Positions 17,609 through 29,480 are shown, counted from the first letter of the stretch. The stretch is 33,953 bases of DNA from Pseudonocardia sp. (GCF_029263155.1 NZ_JAJCYB010000039.1:1-33953); one strand, 5' to 3'. Numbers and translations are program-made. The notes: generated by a model not told the origin, from the sequence alone.

Positions 17609-17612
<4 letters not shown>
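17163..17612 (-). CDS. mntA: MntA-type minimal nucleotidyltransferase antitoxin
   Basis: Predicted adenylyltransferase antitoxin for HepT. The pol-beta signature G-S-x10-D-x-D is intact as G38-S39 ... D50-L-D52, and a third acidic residue lies in D-D-V-D-L-V-V near residue 81. The length, 149 residues, suits the family. The start is uncertain. TTG 17610-17612 overlaps the TGA of the upstream ABC ATPase gene (TTGA), implying translational coupling; the internal GTG at 17583-17585 would give 140 residues and also keeps the fold. Either way the pair is attached directly to the ABC transporter operon with no room for a separate promoter in the gap. Confidence 0.9.
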
Positions 17613-18588
<976 letters not shown>

Positions 18589-18592
<4 letters not shown>

Positions 18593-19368
18593 CGGGCACT
18601 CCTGCGGGACGATCCGGCGAGGGACACCGCGAGCAGCAGCACCCAGGTGAGCAGCAGGCTGGCCAGCGTCAGCGCGACCGCGACGCCCGCCTGGCTGCGC
18701 CCGATCTCGACGATCGCCACGGGGAACGTGTCGCCGTAGAGCAGGATCCGGGCGATGACGATCTCGCCGAGCACCAGCGCGAGGGTGAGGAACGCGGCCC
18801 CGAGCACGGCGCTGCGGATCGCCGGCAGCACCACCCGCAGCAGCGTGACCGGCAGCGACGCCCCGAGGTTGCGGGCGGCCTCCACCAGCGTGCGCAGCGG
18901 GATGGCGGCCAGCCCGTTGTCGACCGAGCGGTAGGCGAAGGGCAGCGCGAGCACCACGTAGAAGGGGGTGAGCGCGGTGAACGACGAGGCGAACAGCGTG
19001 CGGAACACCGGCCCGTCCAGGTTCGCCTGGACGAACGCGATGCCCGCCGCCATGACGACCGGCGGCACGACGATCGGCAGGATCGTGGCGCTCTCCAGCA
19101 GCACCGCGGCCACCGGGAACCGCAGCCGCACCCACACCGCCGTCGGCACGACGAGCGCCAGCACCAGCGTCGCGGTGACGACGGCGATCTGCAGCGACAC
19201 CAGCAACGACGAGAGCAGCACCTCGTCGGTGGCGATCGTCAGGTAGTTGGCGACGCCGTACCCGCCGCCGGGGATGCGCAGGCTGAACTCGGCCGCCGAG
19301 AGCAGCGGTACCAGGAAGTAGACGAGCGCGAGCCCGAGCACCACGACCCGCCAGCGCCGGCGCCTCAT
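18589..19368 (-). CDS. ABC importer permease 2 (PotC/PhnV-like)
   Basis: Inner-membrane permease of 259 residues from ATG 19366-19368, with about six transmembrane segments. The cytoplasmic loop that docks the ATPase is visible as L-V-E-A-A-R-N-L-G-A-S-L ... L-R-V-V-L-P-A-I near residues 165-190, the E-A-A-x-x-x-G motif of binding-protein-dependent importers. It starts inside the stop of permease 1 (4-bp overlap) and its own end overlaps the ATPase start by 4 bp. The substrate cannot be told from the permease. Family resemblance is to polyamine, 2-aminoethylphosphonate or ferric-iron importers. Confidence 0.92.
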
Positions 19369-20264
19369 CGGGCCTGCCAGCGCGACGCCCGACGCTGGAG
19401 GAACACGTACCCGACCATCACGACGGCGATGACCAGCACCATGTCGAGCCCGAGCGCGAGCCCGACGTTCTGCGCCCCGGCCAGCACGTTGCCCGACAGC
19501 GCCGACGCGATCGCGGTGGGCAGCAACGGGATCGAGCCGCTGGTGAGCGCGAGGGCGGTGGCGTAGGCGGCGAAGGCGTTGCCGAACAGCACGAGCGTGG
19601 CCCCGCCGAGCGCGGGGGCGAGCACGGGCAGCGCGATGCGTCGCCAGTAGGTCCACGCCGACGCGCCGAGGTTCTCCGCGGCCTCGCGCCACTGGGGCAG
19701 CAGCCCTTCCAGCGCCGGGGTGATCAGGATGACCATGAGCGGGATCTGGAAGTAGACGTAGGTGAGCGCGAGGCCGGTGAGCGAGTCGATGCGGAACCCG
19801 GAGGCGTACAGGTCGAGGCCGGCCGACCGCAGGAACCGGGTCGCGAGCCCGGTCTGGCCGAGCGCGGCGATGAACGCGAACGCCAGCGGCACGCCGCCGA
19901 AGTAGGCCAGCACGCCCGAGCCCGTCGACACGATCCGGCGCAGGGGGCTGCCCGGCCGGCTGGTCAGCACGGCCTGCGCCAGGAACGCGCCCGCGACGGC
20001 GCCGACCAGCGCCGTGCCCGCAGAGAGCACGATGCTGGAGGTGAACGCCGCCCGGTACTGCGGCTGCGTCACCGAGGCGATCACGTTGTCCAGCGTCGGA
20101 CGCCCGTCGGGGTCCGACAGCGCCCCGCTGATCACGAAGTACAGCGGGCCACCGAGGAAGACCAGCAGGTAGGCGACGAAGGGCGCCAGGCCCAGCGCCG
20201 CCCGCCACGAACGCTCCGGTCGTGCCTTCTCGGGTGGCGCGACCGGAGCCTCCAGGAGCGTCAT
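19365..20264 (-). CDS. ABC importer permease 1 (PotB/PhnU-like)
   Basis: Inner-membrane permease of 299 residues from ATG 20262-20264. A short cytoplasmic N-terminal tail with Pro, Glu and Lys precedes the first membrane segment (A-P-F-V-A-Y-L-L-V-F-L-G). A large periplasmic-side loop follows it, as in PotB-like subunits. The E-A-A loop is W-R-E-A-A-E-N-L-G-A-S-A ... W-R-R-I-A-L-P near residues 190-215. Only one base separates its start from the stop of the binding-protein gene, and its end overlaps permease 2 by 4 bp, so the four transporter genes form one tight operon. Confidence 0.92.
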   Translation of the reverse strand: MTLLEAPVAPPEKARPERSWRAALGLAPFVAYLLVFLGGPLYFVISGALSDPDGRPTLDNVIASVTQPQYRAAFTSSIVLSAGTALVGAVAGAFLAQAVLTSRPGSPLRRIVSTGSGVLAYFGGVPLAFAFIAALGQTGLATRFLRSAGLDLYASGFRIDSLTGLALTYVYFQIPLMVILITPALEGLLPQWREAAENLGASAWTYWRRIALPVLAPALGGATLVLFGNAFAAYATALALTSGSIPLLPTAIASALSGNVLAGAQNVGLALGLDMVLVIAVVMVGYVFLQRRASRWQAR

Positions 20265-20265
20265 C

Positions 20266-21405
20266 TCAGGACGTCGCCGACGCCCAGTTCTGCGCCACCA
20301 CGGCGTTGGCGGCGTCGGTCTGCTCCTGCGTCGGGTAGGTCGGCTCGCCGCTGACCGGCGGCAGCACCGAGACCAGCGCCGCGTCGGCGGTGCCGGAGTC
20401 CGTCATCTCGGTCAGCCGCACCGGGCGCGCCTTGCCGCCCAGCCAGATGTTCTGGCCCACGTCGGAGTAGAGGAACTCCTGCCAGAGCCGCGCGGCGGCC
20501 GGGTGCGGGGCGTTCGCGTTGATCGCCTGCGCGTAGTACTGGGCGAACAGCCCGTCCGACGGCACCGCCACCCGCCACTCGAACGACGCCGCCACCTGCT
20601 CGGCCTGGGTGAGGTTGAGGTAGTCCCAGTCCAGGACGATCGGGGTCTGGCCGCTCTCGATGGTGGCCGGCGTCGGGTCGACGAGCAGCAGGTTGCCGCT
20701 GTCGGCGAGCCCGCCGAAGAACTCCAGGCCCGGGGTGATGTCGTCGAGCGAGCCGCCGTTGGCCAGCGCCGCCGCCCACACACCGGCGAAGGCCGACGCC
20801 GACGCCGTCGGGTCGCCGTTCAGCGCCACCTGCCCGGCGTACTCGGGCTTCGCCAGGTCCCCGAAGGTCTGCGGGCAGTTCGCGACCAGGCTGGTGTTGC
20901 AGCCGATGGAGACGAAGCCGCCGTAGTCGTTGACCCAGGCGCCGTCGGCGTCCTTGTTGCCCTCGGGGATCGTGTCCCAGGTCTGCACCTGGTAGGGGGC
21001 GAACAGGTCGACGTTGCCCAGTGCGAAGGACTGACCGAGGTCGAGCACGTCGGGCGCGCGCTCCTGGGTGCCGAGCTGCTGCACCGCGTTGATCTCGTCC
21101 TGGCTGGAGCCCTCCGGGTTGGCCGACTCCACGGTGATCCCGTAGGTCTGTTCGAACGTGGAGATCATCTCGGCGTAGTTGGCCCAGTCCGGGGGCAGCG
21201 CGATGACGTTGAGCGTGCCCTCGGCCTGCGCGGCCGCGACCAGCGCGTCGAAGCCGCCGCCCGCCTCGGCGGACGTGACGGTGGACCAGTCGGTGCCGTC
21301 GGCGGCGGGCGCCGGGTCGGAGCCACCGCCGGAACTCACGCAACCGGTGACCGCCAGGGTGGCGCCGATGGCGGTCACGGCCAGCAGCCGTCGCAGTACG
21401 GGCAT
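20266..21405 (-). CDS. ABC importer substrate-binding lipoprotein
   Basis: Extracellular solute-binding protein of 379 residues, PotD/FbpA/PhnS-like (SBP_bac_8 type). ATG 21403-21405 has a strong GAAGGAG ribosome binding site 7 bases upstream. Residues 1-21 form a lipoprotein signal with lipobox L-A-V-T-G-C, so the mature protein would be lipid-anchored outside the membrane. The body begins A-A-Q-A-E-G-T-L-N-V-I-A-L-P-P-D-W-A-N-Y and has F-E-Q-T-Y-G-I-T-V, then A-P-D-V-L-D-L-G and P-I-V-L-D-W-D-Y-L-N further on, typical of the two-lobe fold. The ligand is undetermined. As first gene of the operon it marks the promoter region at 21406-21640. Confidence 0.92.
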   Translation of the reverse strand: MPVLRRLLAVTAIGATLAVTGCVSSGGGSDPAPAADGTDWSTVTSAEAGGGFDALVAAAQAEGTLNVIALPPDWANYAEMISTFEQTYGITVESANPEGSSQDEINAVQQLGTQERAPDVLDLGQSFALGNVDLFAPYQVQTWDTIPEGNKDADGAWVNDYGGFVSIGCNTSLVANCPQTFGDLAKPEYAGQVALNGDPTASASAFAGVWAAALANGGSLDDITPGLEFFGGLADSGNLLLVDPTPATIESGQTPIVLDWDYLNLTQAEQVAASFEWRVAVPSDGLFAQYYAQAINANAPHPAAARLWQEFLYSDVGQNIWLGGKARPVRLTEMTDSGTADAALVSVLPPVSGEPTYPTQEQTDAANAVVAQNWASATS

Positions 21406-21638
21406 CTCGGGACTCCTTCGCGGGCAGCCGGCGTACGCCGGACCGGCGCAGCGTGCAGGGGAGACCTGGCCGCCGCGCGACGATCACGCGTCGGGGGGAT
21501 GTCGGACGGCTGTCCGGCTGGTTCGACTTCAGGCCGTGACGACTCCCCGCGCCCGCCACGCGGTCGTGCGGAGCCCGCCGCCACGGCTCCCGCAGCGCCG
21601 CGTCACGCTGTGCCGCGGGATCGCGAGAGCGAGGGCGT

Positions 21639-21657
21639 GGGTCGTCCCCGACGACCC
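21639..21657 (-). terminator. Possible fumC terminator hairpin
   Basis: An 8-bp perfect stem (21639-21646 and 21650-21657) with a CCC loop lies about 38 bases downstream of the fumC stop on the minus strand. There is no U-tract. Bases 21406-21694 otherwise hold no gene I can support, only the ribosome binding site and presumably the promoter of the ABC operon. Confidence 0.45.
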
Positions 21658-21694
21658 CCGTGGCGTCATGTGGACACGCGCGCCCGATCGGGCC

Positions 21695-23104
<1,410 letters not shown>

Positions 23105-23172
23105 GGGGACAGTCTTCTCCCTCGTTCTCCCGTTCGCCGGACACTGTCGGTGGTGCCTGCCACAGTGCGACC

Positions 23173-23736
23173 ATGACAGCCATGACGGCCCACGTCCCGA
23201 GCACCCTCGTCACAGCCCCGCGGATCACCGCGGACGAGTTCCTCTCCGGCGACCACCCGATCGGCTCGGAACTCGTCGACGGGGTGGTGTACGAGATGGA
23301 TCCGGCCTTCGACCATCAGGAGGTGGTGTCCCGGCTGTTGACGGCGCTGCGCGAGCAGACCGACCACGGTCGCGCCGGCATCGGCGGCAACTGGGTGCTC
23401 GCCGACGGCCACGTCTACAAGCCCGACGTGTGGTGGAAGGCGCAGCGCCCCCGCGGGGTCCGCCACGACGGCCCGCCGGAGCTGGCGATCGAGGTGCGCT
23501 CGCCGGGCACCTGGGCGCTGGATGTCGGCCCGAAGCTGCGGCAGTACGAGGCGGCGGGCACCACCGAGTTGTGGCTGGTCGACACCGCGTCGTCCACCGT
23601 GCTGGTGTTTCGCCGCGACGACTCCGGCCCGGGGTTCGCCGACGCCGTCGAGTTCGCGGCGGGGGAGGAGCTCACCAGCCCACTGCTGCCCGGCTTCGCG
23701 CTCGACGTCGACGCGCTGTTCGCCGACCTGGGCTGA
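23173..23736 (+). CDS. Uma2-family (DUF820) putative endonuclease
   Basis: Member of the Uma2/DUF820 family, which has a PD-(D/E)xK nuclease-like fold and unknown biological role; these genes are common, often multicopy, in cyanobacteria and actinobacteria. The 187 residues include the [11 protein letters not shown] strand near residue 33. The Y-K-P-D-V-W-W active-site Asp is near 77, and [11 protein letters not shown] near 98 is followed by K-L-R-Q-Y-E-A-A-G, giving the D ... E-x-V ... K set. ATG 23173 has M-T-A-M-T-A as the start; the second Met is an alternative. It lies between divergent fumC and the convergent L,D-transpeptidase remnant, a position that suggests insertion into the older fumC-glpX order. 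Confidence 0.9.
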   Translation: MTAMTAHVPSTLVTAPRITADEFLSGDHPIGSELVDGVVYEMDPAFDHQEVVSRLLTALREQTDHGRAGIGGNWVLADGHVYKPDVWWKAQRPRGVRHDGPPELAIEVRSPGTWALDVGPKLRQYEAAGTTELWLVDTASSTVLVFRRDDSGPGFADAVEFAAGEELTSPLLPGFALDVDALFADLG

Positions 23737-23737
23737 A

Positions 23738-23922
23738 TCAGCTCACGACCTGCACCGCGTCACCGCGGTCCAGCGCGGCGAAGAACTCCTTCGCCGCCGA
23801 GCGGGACAGGTGGATGCAGCCGTGCGACTGCTCGCTCAGGCTGCCCTGGTGGTAGGCGATGCCCCCGCTGAAGAACACCGAGTACGGCATGGGGCGTCGT
23901 AGGTCGGGCTGACGTGGTCGCG
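23738..23922 (-). pseudogene. Remnant of an L,D-transpeptidase (YkuD domain) gene
   Basis: On the minus strand, directly after the glpX stop, one frame reads [12 protein letters not shown], and the next phase continues M-P-Y-S-V-F-F-S-G-G-I-A-Y-H-Q-G-S and then S-H-G-C-I-H-L-S to TGA 23738-23740. Together they are the C-terminal catalytic third of an L,D-transpeptidase, including the upstream His and the nucleophile Cys in S-H-G-C-x-H. One C appears missing in the run at 23891-23894, breaking the frame between D-A-P and M-P-Y-S. Everything upstream (signal, N-terminal domain, start of YkuD) is absent and replaced by the glpX 3' end. It is therefore a decayed fragment, unlikely to be functional. 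Confidence 0.85.
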
Positions 23923-23924
23923 GA

Positions 23925-24971
23925 TCACGGCAGCGGGTGGTGCTCGTGCCTCGCCAGCTGCTCGTCGGACAGGTCGAAGTCCACGGTGGAGTACTCGCGC
24001 AGCTTCGTCAGCCGGTGATAGCCGTCGATCATGCGGACGGTGCCCGACTTGGAACGCATGACGATCGACTGCGTGGTGGCGCCGCCGCCGCGGTAGTGCA
24101 CGCCGCGCAGCAGGTCGCCGTCGGTGATACCGGTGGCGCAGAAGAACACGTTGTCGCCGCGCACCAGCTCGTCGGCGGTGAGGACGCGGTCGATGTCGTG
24201 CCCGGCCGCGACGGCCCGTGCCCGCTCCTCGTCGTCCTTGGGCCACAGCCGGCCCTGCATCGCACCACCCATGCACTTCAGCGCCGCCGCGGTGATGATC
24301 CCCTCGGGCGTGCCGCCGATGCCGTAGAGCATGTCGACGCCGGAGTCCGGGCGCGCGGCGGAGATCGCCCCGGCGACGTCGCCGTCGGAGAGGAAGTGGA
24401 TGCGGGCTCCGGTGCTGCGGATCTCGGCGACGAGCTGGTCGTGGCGGGGCCGGTCGAGCACGCACACGGTGACGTCGCTGACGCCCAGGTGCTTGGCCCC
24501 CGCCACCCGCCGGATGTTCTCGGCGACGGGCGCGGTCAGGTCGATCACGTCGGCCGCCTCCGGGCCGACGGCCAGCTTCTCCATGTAGAACACCGCGGAC
24601 GGGTCGAACATCGCGCCCCGCTCGGCCACGGCGAGCACGGCCACGGAGTTCGGCATGCCCTTCGCCATCAGCGTGGTGCCGTCGATCGGGTCGACGGCCA
24701 CGTCGCACCACGGGCCCTCACCGTTGCCGACCTCCTCGCCGTTGAACAGCATGGGCGCCTCGTCCTTCTCGCCCTCCCCGATGACGACGACACCGCGCAT
24801 CGACACGCTGCCGATGAGCTGGCGCATCGCGTCCACGGCGGCACCGTCACCGCCGTTCTTGTCGCCGCGCCCGACCCAGCGGCCCGCCGCCATCGCCGCC
24901 GCCTCCGTGACCCGGACGAGCTCCATCGCGAGGTTGCGGTCGGGGGCCTCCCGGCGCCTGGTGCTGGTCAT
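23925..24971 (-). CDS. glpX: Class II fructose-1,6-bisphosphatase GlpX
   Basis: Hydrolyses fructose 1,6-bisphosphate to fructose 6-phosphate in gluconeogenesis, the sole FBPase type in many actinobacteria. The 348 residues carry N-terminal [29 protein letters not shown] near 37-50, [12 protein letters not shown] near 64-75, and V-D-P-I-D-G-T-T near 93. The D-G-D and G-I-G-G-T-P-E-G segments complete the metal-dependent phosphatase site. The C terminus ends H-H-P-L-P as in relatives, so glpX itself is complete even though an L,D-transpeptidase remnant abuts it. ATG 24969-24971 fits the family. It is divergent from the DUF4245 gene across 148 bp, as in mycobacteria (Rv1099c/Rv1100). Confidence 0.97.
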   Translation of the reverse strand: MTSTRRREAPDRNLAMELVRVTEAAAMAAGRWVGRGDKNGGDGAAVDAMRQLIGSVSMRGVVVIGEGEKDEAPMLFNGEEVGNGEGPWCDVAVDPIDGTTLMAKGMPNSVAVLAVAERGAMFDPSAVFYMEKLAVGPEAADVIDLTAPVAENIRRVAGAKHLGVSDVTVCVLDRPRHDQLVAEIRSTGARIHFLSDGDVAGAISAARPDSGVDMLYGIGGTPEGIITAAALKCMGGAMQGRLWPKDDEERARAVAAGHDIDRVLTADELVRGDNVFFCATGITDGDLLRGVHYRGGGATTQSIVMRSKSGTVRMIDGYHRLTKLREYSTVDFDLSDEQLARHEHHPLP

Positions 24972-25119
24972 CTCTCCGGCCTCCTGCTGGGTGCGTGCTC
25001 GTGCGGCAGCCGCGCGGCGCGGCGCGGCGACGGGGGATTCGGTCGATCCTCGCAGATGACCCGCCGCCGTGGGCGGGTCCTGAGACGACGGTCGCGCCGC
25101 GCGGCGGGATGATGGTCAC

Positions 25120-25719
25120 GTGACGGAGCCGCCCCGCAAACCCCCGCGCTCGGCGATGACCCTGCGCGACATGCTCGTGGCGATCGGCGTGCTGGCGCTG
25201 GTCGTCGTCGTGATCGGCGGGGTCACCCGCGGCTGCACGTTCAGCCCGGGCGGGCCGACGGTCGACCAGGGCGCGCTGCCGGTCGTCGACGCCCCCGCCG
25301 AGCTGCGCGACCTCGCCCGGACGGTGCCGTTCGCGCTGCGCGTGCCGGGGGTACCGCCGGGCTGGCGGTCGAACTCCGTGGGCCAGGACCGCGTGGACCC
25401 CGCCGACGAGGCGGCCGGTCGGTCCGTCCGGGTCGGCTACCTCACCTCGGAGGGCCGCTACCTGCGGCTGGTCCAGAGCGACGCCACCGAGGAGGCGCTG
25501 CTCGCCGCCGAGACCGGGGCCGCGGCGGTCCCGGCCCGGGGCACCACCGACGTCGGCGGTCTGACGTTCGTGGTGTACGGGGCACCCGACGACGAACCGA
25601 TCTGGATCGGTGAGCTCGACGGGGTGCGCGTGCTGATCACCGGGAGCGGCACCGAGCAGGACTTCCAGGCCCTGGCCGGGGCGCTGCTGACCGGCGAGCG
25701 GCTACCGGTCGGCGGCTGA
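25120..25719 (+). CDS. DUF4245 single-pass membrane protein
   Basis: Actinobacterial protein of unknown function, the Rv1100-like neighbour of glpX. From GTG 25120 it has 199 residues: a basic, Pro-rich cytoplasmic start, one transmembrane segment at about residues 18-38 ([15 protein letters not shown]), then an extracellular domain. That domain has [17 protein letters not shown] near 70-85, R-V-G-Y-L-T near 108, and a late L-I-T-G-S-G strand, the conserved DUF4245 pattern. Its 3' end overlaps the 3' end of xseB by 18 bp in convergent orientation. Confidence 0.92.
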   Translation: MTEPPRKPPRSAMTLRDMLVAIGVLALVVVVIGGVTRGCTFSPGGPTVDQGALPVVDAPAELRDLARTVPFALRVPGVPPGWRSNSVGQDRVDPADEAAGRSVRVGYLTSEGRYLRLVQSDATEEALLAAETGAAAVPARGTTDVGGLTFVVYGAPDDEPIWIGELDGVRVLITGSGTEQDFQALAGALLTGERLPVGG

Positions 25720-25953
25720 CCCGACCTCGCCCGTGCCCGCACGGTCGGCGCGGGCGTCCAGGGCGGAGCGGACGCGCTCGCGGGCACCGGCGAGCTGCTC
25801 CTCACAGCGGGTGGCCAGCGCCTCGCCCCGCTCCCACAGCGCCACCGAGTCGTCGAGGGAGAGCCCGCCGGCCTCCAGCGCGCGCACCACCTCGACCAGC
25901 TCGTCGCGCGCCTGCTCGTAGCCCAGCGTGTCCACCACGGCCTGCTCAGCCAT
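25702..25953 (-). CDS. xseB: Exodeoxyribonuclease VII small subunit
   Basis: Small helical subunit of exonuclease VII, which degrades single-stranded DNA from both ends together with XseA. The 83 residues from ATG 25951-25953 contain the family core [23 protein letters not shown] and [14 protein letters not shown] longer frame to 26061 adds only an Arg-rich shadow of xseA. The start overlaps the xseA stop by 8 bp, the usual coupled xseA-xseB arrangement. The C-terminal tail overlaps the DUF4245 gene on the other strand. Confidence 0.95.
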   Translation of the reverse strand: MAEQAVVDTLGYEQARDELVEVVRALEAGGLSLDDSVALWERGEALATRCEEQLAGARERVRSALDARADRAGTGEVGSAADR

Positions 25954-27268
25954 CGGCCCGTCCCGTCCTCGTGCGTGTCGTCCTCCTGCGCGGACCCGGC
26001 GTGGCGACCGGGACCTCGGCCGCGGTGGCGTGGTCCGCGACCACCGTGGCCGGCACCGCACCGTCGGCGACGCGGATCCGCAGGACCGCCCCGGCGGCCA
26101 CCTCGCCGACCGAGCGCAGCACCGGCGGCGGCCCGGGCCCGTCGACGAGCCGCTGCACCACCGCGTACCCCCGTGCCAGCGTGGCCGCGGGGCCGAGGGT
26201 CGTCAGCCGGGCGCGCAGGTGCTCGATCTCGACGCCGCGGCGGTCGAGCCCGCGCTCCACGGACCCGCGGGCCGCGTCGCGCAGCCGTTCCACCTCGGTC
26301 AGCCGCGCCTCGATGCCGTGCAGCGGGTCGGCCAGCACCGGGCGCCCGCGCAGCGCCGCCAGCAGGCGTTCCTCGCGATCGACCCAGCCGGCCAGCGCGC
26401 GGCGGGCGCGGTCGCGCAGCCCGGCGATGCGGGCGGTCTCCTCGGCGAGGTCGGGCACCAGGCGCCTGCCGGCCTCGGTCGGGGTGGAGCAGCGGACGTC
26501 GGCGACGTGGTCCACCAGCGGGGTGTCGGGCTCGTGCCCGATCGCGGAGACGACCGGTGTGCGGCAGCCGGCGACGGCGCGACACAGCGTCTCGTCGGAG
26601 AACGGGAGCAGGTCCTCGACGCTGCCGCCGCCGCGGGCGAGCACGATGACGTCGACGGCCGGGTCGCGGTCCAGCGCCCCGAGCGCGTCCACGATCTGCG
26701 GCACGGCCAGCGCACCCTGGGTGGCGACGTGCTCGATCCGGAACCGGGCGGCGGGCCAGCGGGCCGTCGCGTTCGACACGACGTCGTGCTCGGCGGCCGA
26801 GGCCCGGCCGGTGACGAGCCCGATGCAGCCGGGCAGGAACGGCGGGCGGCGCTTGCGGGCGGGGTCGAACAGCCCCTCCGCGGCGAGCAGCGTGCGCAGC
26901 CGCTCGATGCGCGCGAGCAGCTCCCCGATGCCGACGGCGCGGATCTCGTCGACGCGCAGGCTCAGGGTGCCGCGACCGAGGAAGAACGACGGCTTGCCGT
27001 GCACGACGACCCGGTTGCCCTCCGCGACCGCCGCCCCGCCGTCGCGGACGAGCCCGATCGGTGCGGTGAGCTGCAGCGACACGTCGGCGGCGGGATCGCG
27101 CAGCACCAGGAACGCGGTGCCCGTACCGGCCCGGGCGGTGACCTGCGCGAGCTGGCCCTCGACCCACACCGCCCCCAGCCGGTCGACCCACTCGGCGATC
27201 TTGCGAGCGACCGTGCGGACCGGCCAGGGCTGCTCCGCGGTGCTGGAGCTCCGGGCGGGCGCGTTCAT
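25946..27268 (-). CDS. xseA: Exodeoxyribonuclease VII large subunit
   Basis: Catalytic subunit of exonuclease VII. From ATG 27266-27268 it has 440 residues. An N-terminal OB-fold lies at about 15-110 ([10 protein letters not shown] onward). The catalytic domain includes [29 protein letters not shown], and the signature [19 protein letters not shown] near 270-290. The coiled region at about 310-390 is Arg/Leu-rich. The last 30 residues (basic, T-P-G-P-R-R-R) are an extension beyond the usual family end. The start overlaps the upstream lipid-droplet-associated-like gene by 4 bp, so these three genes form an operon. Confidence 0.96.
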   Translation of the reverse strand: MNAPARSSSTAEQPWPVRTVARKIAEWVDRLGAVWVEGQLAQVTARAGTGTAFLVLRDPAADVSLQLTAPIGLVRDGGAAVAEGNRVVVHGKPSFFLGRGTLSLRVDEIRAVGIGELLARIERLRTLLAAEGLFDPARKRRPPFLPGCIGLVTGRASAAEHDVVSNATARWPAARFRIEHVATQGALAVPQIVDALGALDRDPAVDVIVLARGGGSVEDLLPFSDETLCRAVAGCRTPVVSAIGHEPDTPLVDHVADVRCSTPTEAGRRLVPDLAEETARIAGLRDRARRALAGWVDREERLLAALRGRPVLADPLHGIEARLTEVERLRDAARGSVERGLDRRGVEIEHLRARLTTLGPAATLARGYAVVQRLVDGPGPPPVLRSVGEVAAGAVLRIRVADGAVPATVVADHATAAEVPVATPGPRRRTTRTRTGRADG

Positions 27269-27819
27269 GCCTCCGTGACCGTGGTGATCCGGTTGGTCAG
27301 CATCGTGACGTACGGCGGACGCGCGTCGTGGGCCTGCTCCCACGCCAGCAGCGCGCGCAGGTCGGCGGGCGAGAGCGTGCGCAGCTTCGCGCGCAGCTGC
27401 GGGATCGACAGCTCGGCGTAGCCGGGCAGCACGGGCGGCTCGTCGGAGACGGGTGCGGGCGGGGACGGCGGGCTCTCCGGGCGGGACACGGGGATGGGCC
27501 GCGCCACCCGCGGCGGCGCGGGCGGGCGCAGCTCGGTGACGGTGCTGGCGCCGTTGCGGTGCGGCGGCTCGTCGTCGTCGAACGTGGCCCAGCTGGGCCT
27601 CTCCTCGACCGGCCGCAACGCGCCGAGCGCCCGGTCACCCTTGATCGCCAGCTCGGTGACCCGCTGCTGCATGCGCATCGAGACCTGCAGCGCCTGGCTG
27701 ACGGCGGTGACCGGGAACTCCACGACGAGGCGGGGCAGATCCCGGGCCTGCTCCACGGCGGTGGCGACGAGACCGGCGGCGAGGCGCACCGGCAGCGGAA
27801 GCGGCATCATGCGGCTCAT
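27265..27819 (-). CDS. Lipid-droplet-associated-protein-like, Rv1109c homologue
   Basis: Protein of 184 residues that matches, from memory, the actinobacterial family annotated as lipid droplet-associated protein next to xseA (Rv1109c position). The N-terminal 60 residues are amphipathic ([17 protein letters not shown] and [14 protein letters not shown]). The middle is a Pro-rich linker, and the C terminus has [17 protein letters not shown] with L-L-A-W-E-Q-A-H. This resembles a short helical DNA/protein-binding motif following a surface-binding helix. ATG 27817-27819 is the chosen start; ATG 27808-27810 or 27805-27807 are close alternatives. The 65-bp palindromic repeat sits 43 bases upstream of the start. 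Confidence 0.85.
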   Translation of the reverse strand: MSRMMPLPLPVRLAAGLVATAVEQARDLPRLVVEFPVTAVSQALQVSMRMQQRVTELAIKGDRALGALRPVEERPSWATFDDDEPPHRNGASTVTELRPPAPPRVARPIPVSRPESPPSPPAPVSDEPPVLPGYAELSIPQLRAKLRTLSPADLRALLAWEQAHDARPPYVTMLTNRITTVTEA

Positions 27820-27861
27820 TCTCGCCCGTGCGCGCGGATCGGGCACCCCCGGGCCCTCGGA

Positions 27862-27926
27862 CCGCACTTCGGAGCCGTACTGCTGTTCCACGCACCCAGA
27901 ACCCGCGCTGTGGCTCCGAAGTGCGG
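27862..27926 (+). repeat. 65-bp palindromic repeat element, copy 2, in a divergent promoter region
   Basis: Perfect 15-bp terminal inverted repeats (27862-27876 and 27912-27926) flank a 35-bp centre. The element has the same length as the copy at 15151-15215 and aligns with it in the opposite orientation. It lies between the divergent starts at 27819 (minus) and 27989 (ispH, plus), so a simple terminator role is unlikely at this site. Confidence 0.9.
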
Positions 27927-27988
27927 AATCGGGTGCGACGGGACACGATGCGCGGCCGCCGCGGCGGCGCGTCCGTAGGCTGGCGCCC

Positions 27989-28948
27989 ATGTCCGTCCCC
28001 GCGAAGCGCGTCCTGCTCGCCAAGCCCCGCGGCTACTGCGCCGGGGTCGACCGCGCGGTCGAGGCCGTCGAGCTGGCCCTGGAGAAGCACGGCGCCCCCG
28101 TCTACGTCCGCAAGCAGATCGTGCACAACAAGCACGTCGTGGAGACGCTGGAGGCACGCGGCGCGATCTTCGTCGACGAGACCGACGAGGTGCCGTCCGG
28201 CGCGCTGGTCGTGTTCTCCGCGCACGGAGTCTCGCCCGCCGTGCACGAGCAGGCGAAGGCCCGCGAGCTGCGCACGATCGACGCCACCTGCCCGCTGGTC
28301 ACGAAGGTGCACCACGAGGCCAAGCGGTTCGCCCGCGAGGACTACGACATCCTGCTGGTCGGCCACCACGGCCACGAGGAGGTCGAGGGCACCGCGGGCG
28401 AGGCCCCCGAGCACATCCAGCTGGTGGAGACCGCGCAGGACGTCGCGGACGTGACGGTCCGCGACCCCGAGAAGGTCATCTGGCTGTCGCAGACCACGCT
28501 CAGCGTCGACGAGACGATGGAGACGGTGCGGCTGCTGCGCGAGCGGTTCCCCGCCCTGCAGAACCCGCCGAGCGACGACATCTGCTACGCCACGCAGAAC
28601 CGCCAGGTGGCGGTCAAGGCGATGGCGGCTCAGTGCGATCTCGTGCTGGTGGTCGGCTCCACGAACTCGTCGAACTCGGTGCGGCTGGTGGAGGTGGCGC
28701 TGCAGGCGGGCGCGGGCGCGTCGCACCTGATCGACTACTCGCGCGAGATCGACGACACCTGGCTCGACGGGGTGCGGACCGTGGGCGTGACCAGCGGCGC
28801 GTCGGTGCCGGAGGTGCTCGTGCGCGGCGTGCTCGACCATCTCGCCGAGCACGGGTTCGGCTCGGTGGAGGAGATCACGACCGCCGAGGAGACCCTGACC
28901 TTCTCCCTGCCCCGCGAGCTGCGGCCTTCCCGCGCGCCCGCCCGCTGA
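27989..28948 (+). CDS. ispH: 4-hydroxy-3-methylbut-2-enyl diphosphate reductase
   Basis: Last step of the MEP isoprenoid pathway, giving IPP and DMAPP; oxygen-sensitive 4Fe-4S enzyme. The 319 residues have the three cluster cysteines Cys17 (R-G-Y-C-A-G-V), Cys101 (D-A-T-C-P-L-V) and Cys199 ([10 protein letters not shown]). Substrate-binding His lie in I-V-H-N-K-H-V-V and [11 protein letters not shown], and the catalytic Glu is in the last. S-x-N and S-S-N-S-V-R-L near 225 are also typical. It supplies the substrate for the cis-prenyltransferase at 7553. Its 3' end overlaps the convergent membrane-protein gene by 74 bp. Confidence 0.97.
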   Translation: MSVPAKRVLLAKPRGYCAGVDRAVEAVELALEKHGAPVYVRKQIVHNKHVVETLEARGAIFVDETDEVPSGALVVFSAHGVSPAVHEQAKARELRTIDATCPLVTKVHHEAKRFAREDYDILLVGHHGHEEVEGTAGEAPEHIQLVETAQDVADVTVRDPEKVIWLSQTTLSVDETMETVRLLRERFPALQNPPSDDICYATQNRQVAVKAMAAQCDLVLVVGSTNSSNSVRLVEVALQAGAGASHLIDYSREIDDTWLDGVRTVGVTSGASVPEVLVRGVLDHLAEHGFGSVEEITTAEETLTFSLPRELRPSRAPAR

Positions 28949-29480
28949 CCTTCTTCTCCGGCTCGGCGCCGGGCCGCTGCGCGAGGATCCGGCCGACGCC
29001 GATCGCGAGCACGGCTCCGGTGGTCCAGGCCATCATCGGGAAGCTGTTGACGAGCGGTGCGCCGATGGTGAGCAGGCGCTCGGAGATGCCGGTGCCCGGC
29101 CGGGGCGAGCCCGCGAGCAGCACCACGACCGGCACGGCGACGGCGAGCAGCAGCGGTGGCGCCACCATCGGCCCGAACAGGCTGCGGCGACGGACCCAGC
29201 ACACCGACAGCACGCAGCCGCCGAGGTAGCAGACCGTGAACACGGCGCCGAGCGTGCCGGCGCGGAGCAGGTCGACCAGCACGCCCAGGCCGGTGAGCGC
29301 GGCCGCGAGCCCGACCGCTGCGAGCGGCGGCACCCCGAGCACGGTGGCGATCAGCGAGCGGTCCGGCACCGGCCAGCGCCCGCCCGCACCGCGCTCGGCC
29401 ACGTCGACGGTCACGGTGCCCAGGCCGCGACGGTGGCTCGCGCGCCGGCCGGCCGTCCACGTGGTGTCGGCGGCGCACAC
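28875..29480 (-). CDS. DUF6542-like four-TM membrane protein (Rv1111c position)
   Basis: Unrecognised function. The 201 residues from GTG 29480 contain a hydrophilic N terminus and a membrane domain at about residues 40-165 with four or more segments ([18 protein letters not shown] onward, [26 protein letters not shown], and [13 protein letters not shown]). A basic C-terminal tail of about 35 residues overlaps the ispH 3' end. Position and topology match the DUF6542 gene that follows ispH in relatives. The start is uncertain: GTG 29480 has no clear ribosome binding site, and the internal GTG near 29414 is possible. Confidence 0.75.
   Translation of the reverse strand: MCAADTTWTAGRRASHRRGLGTVTVDVAERGAGGRWPVPDRSLIATVLGVPPLAAVGLAAALTGLGVLVDLLRAGTLGAVFTVCYLGGCVLSVCWVRRRSLFGPMVAPPLLLAVAVPVVVLLAGSPRPGTGISERLLTIGAPLVNSFPMMAWTTGAVLAIGVGRILAQRPGAEPEKKVSGRARGKAAARGAGRRSGSPRRS

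Noticed and set aside
23105..23172. CACTGT ... ACAGTG inverted boxes between fumC and the Uma2-family gene
   Set aside because: Six-base arms with a 14-base spacer are too likely by chance to report as an operator without conservation data.
23738..23890. The 50-codon S-H-G-C-containing frame as a real small gene
   Set aside because: It lacks most of the YkuD fold, has no ribosome binding site at its ATG, and its upstream family residues continue in another frame, so it is a remnant.
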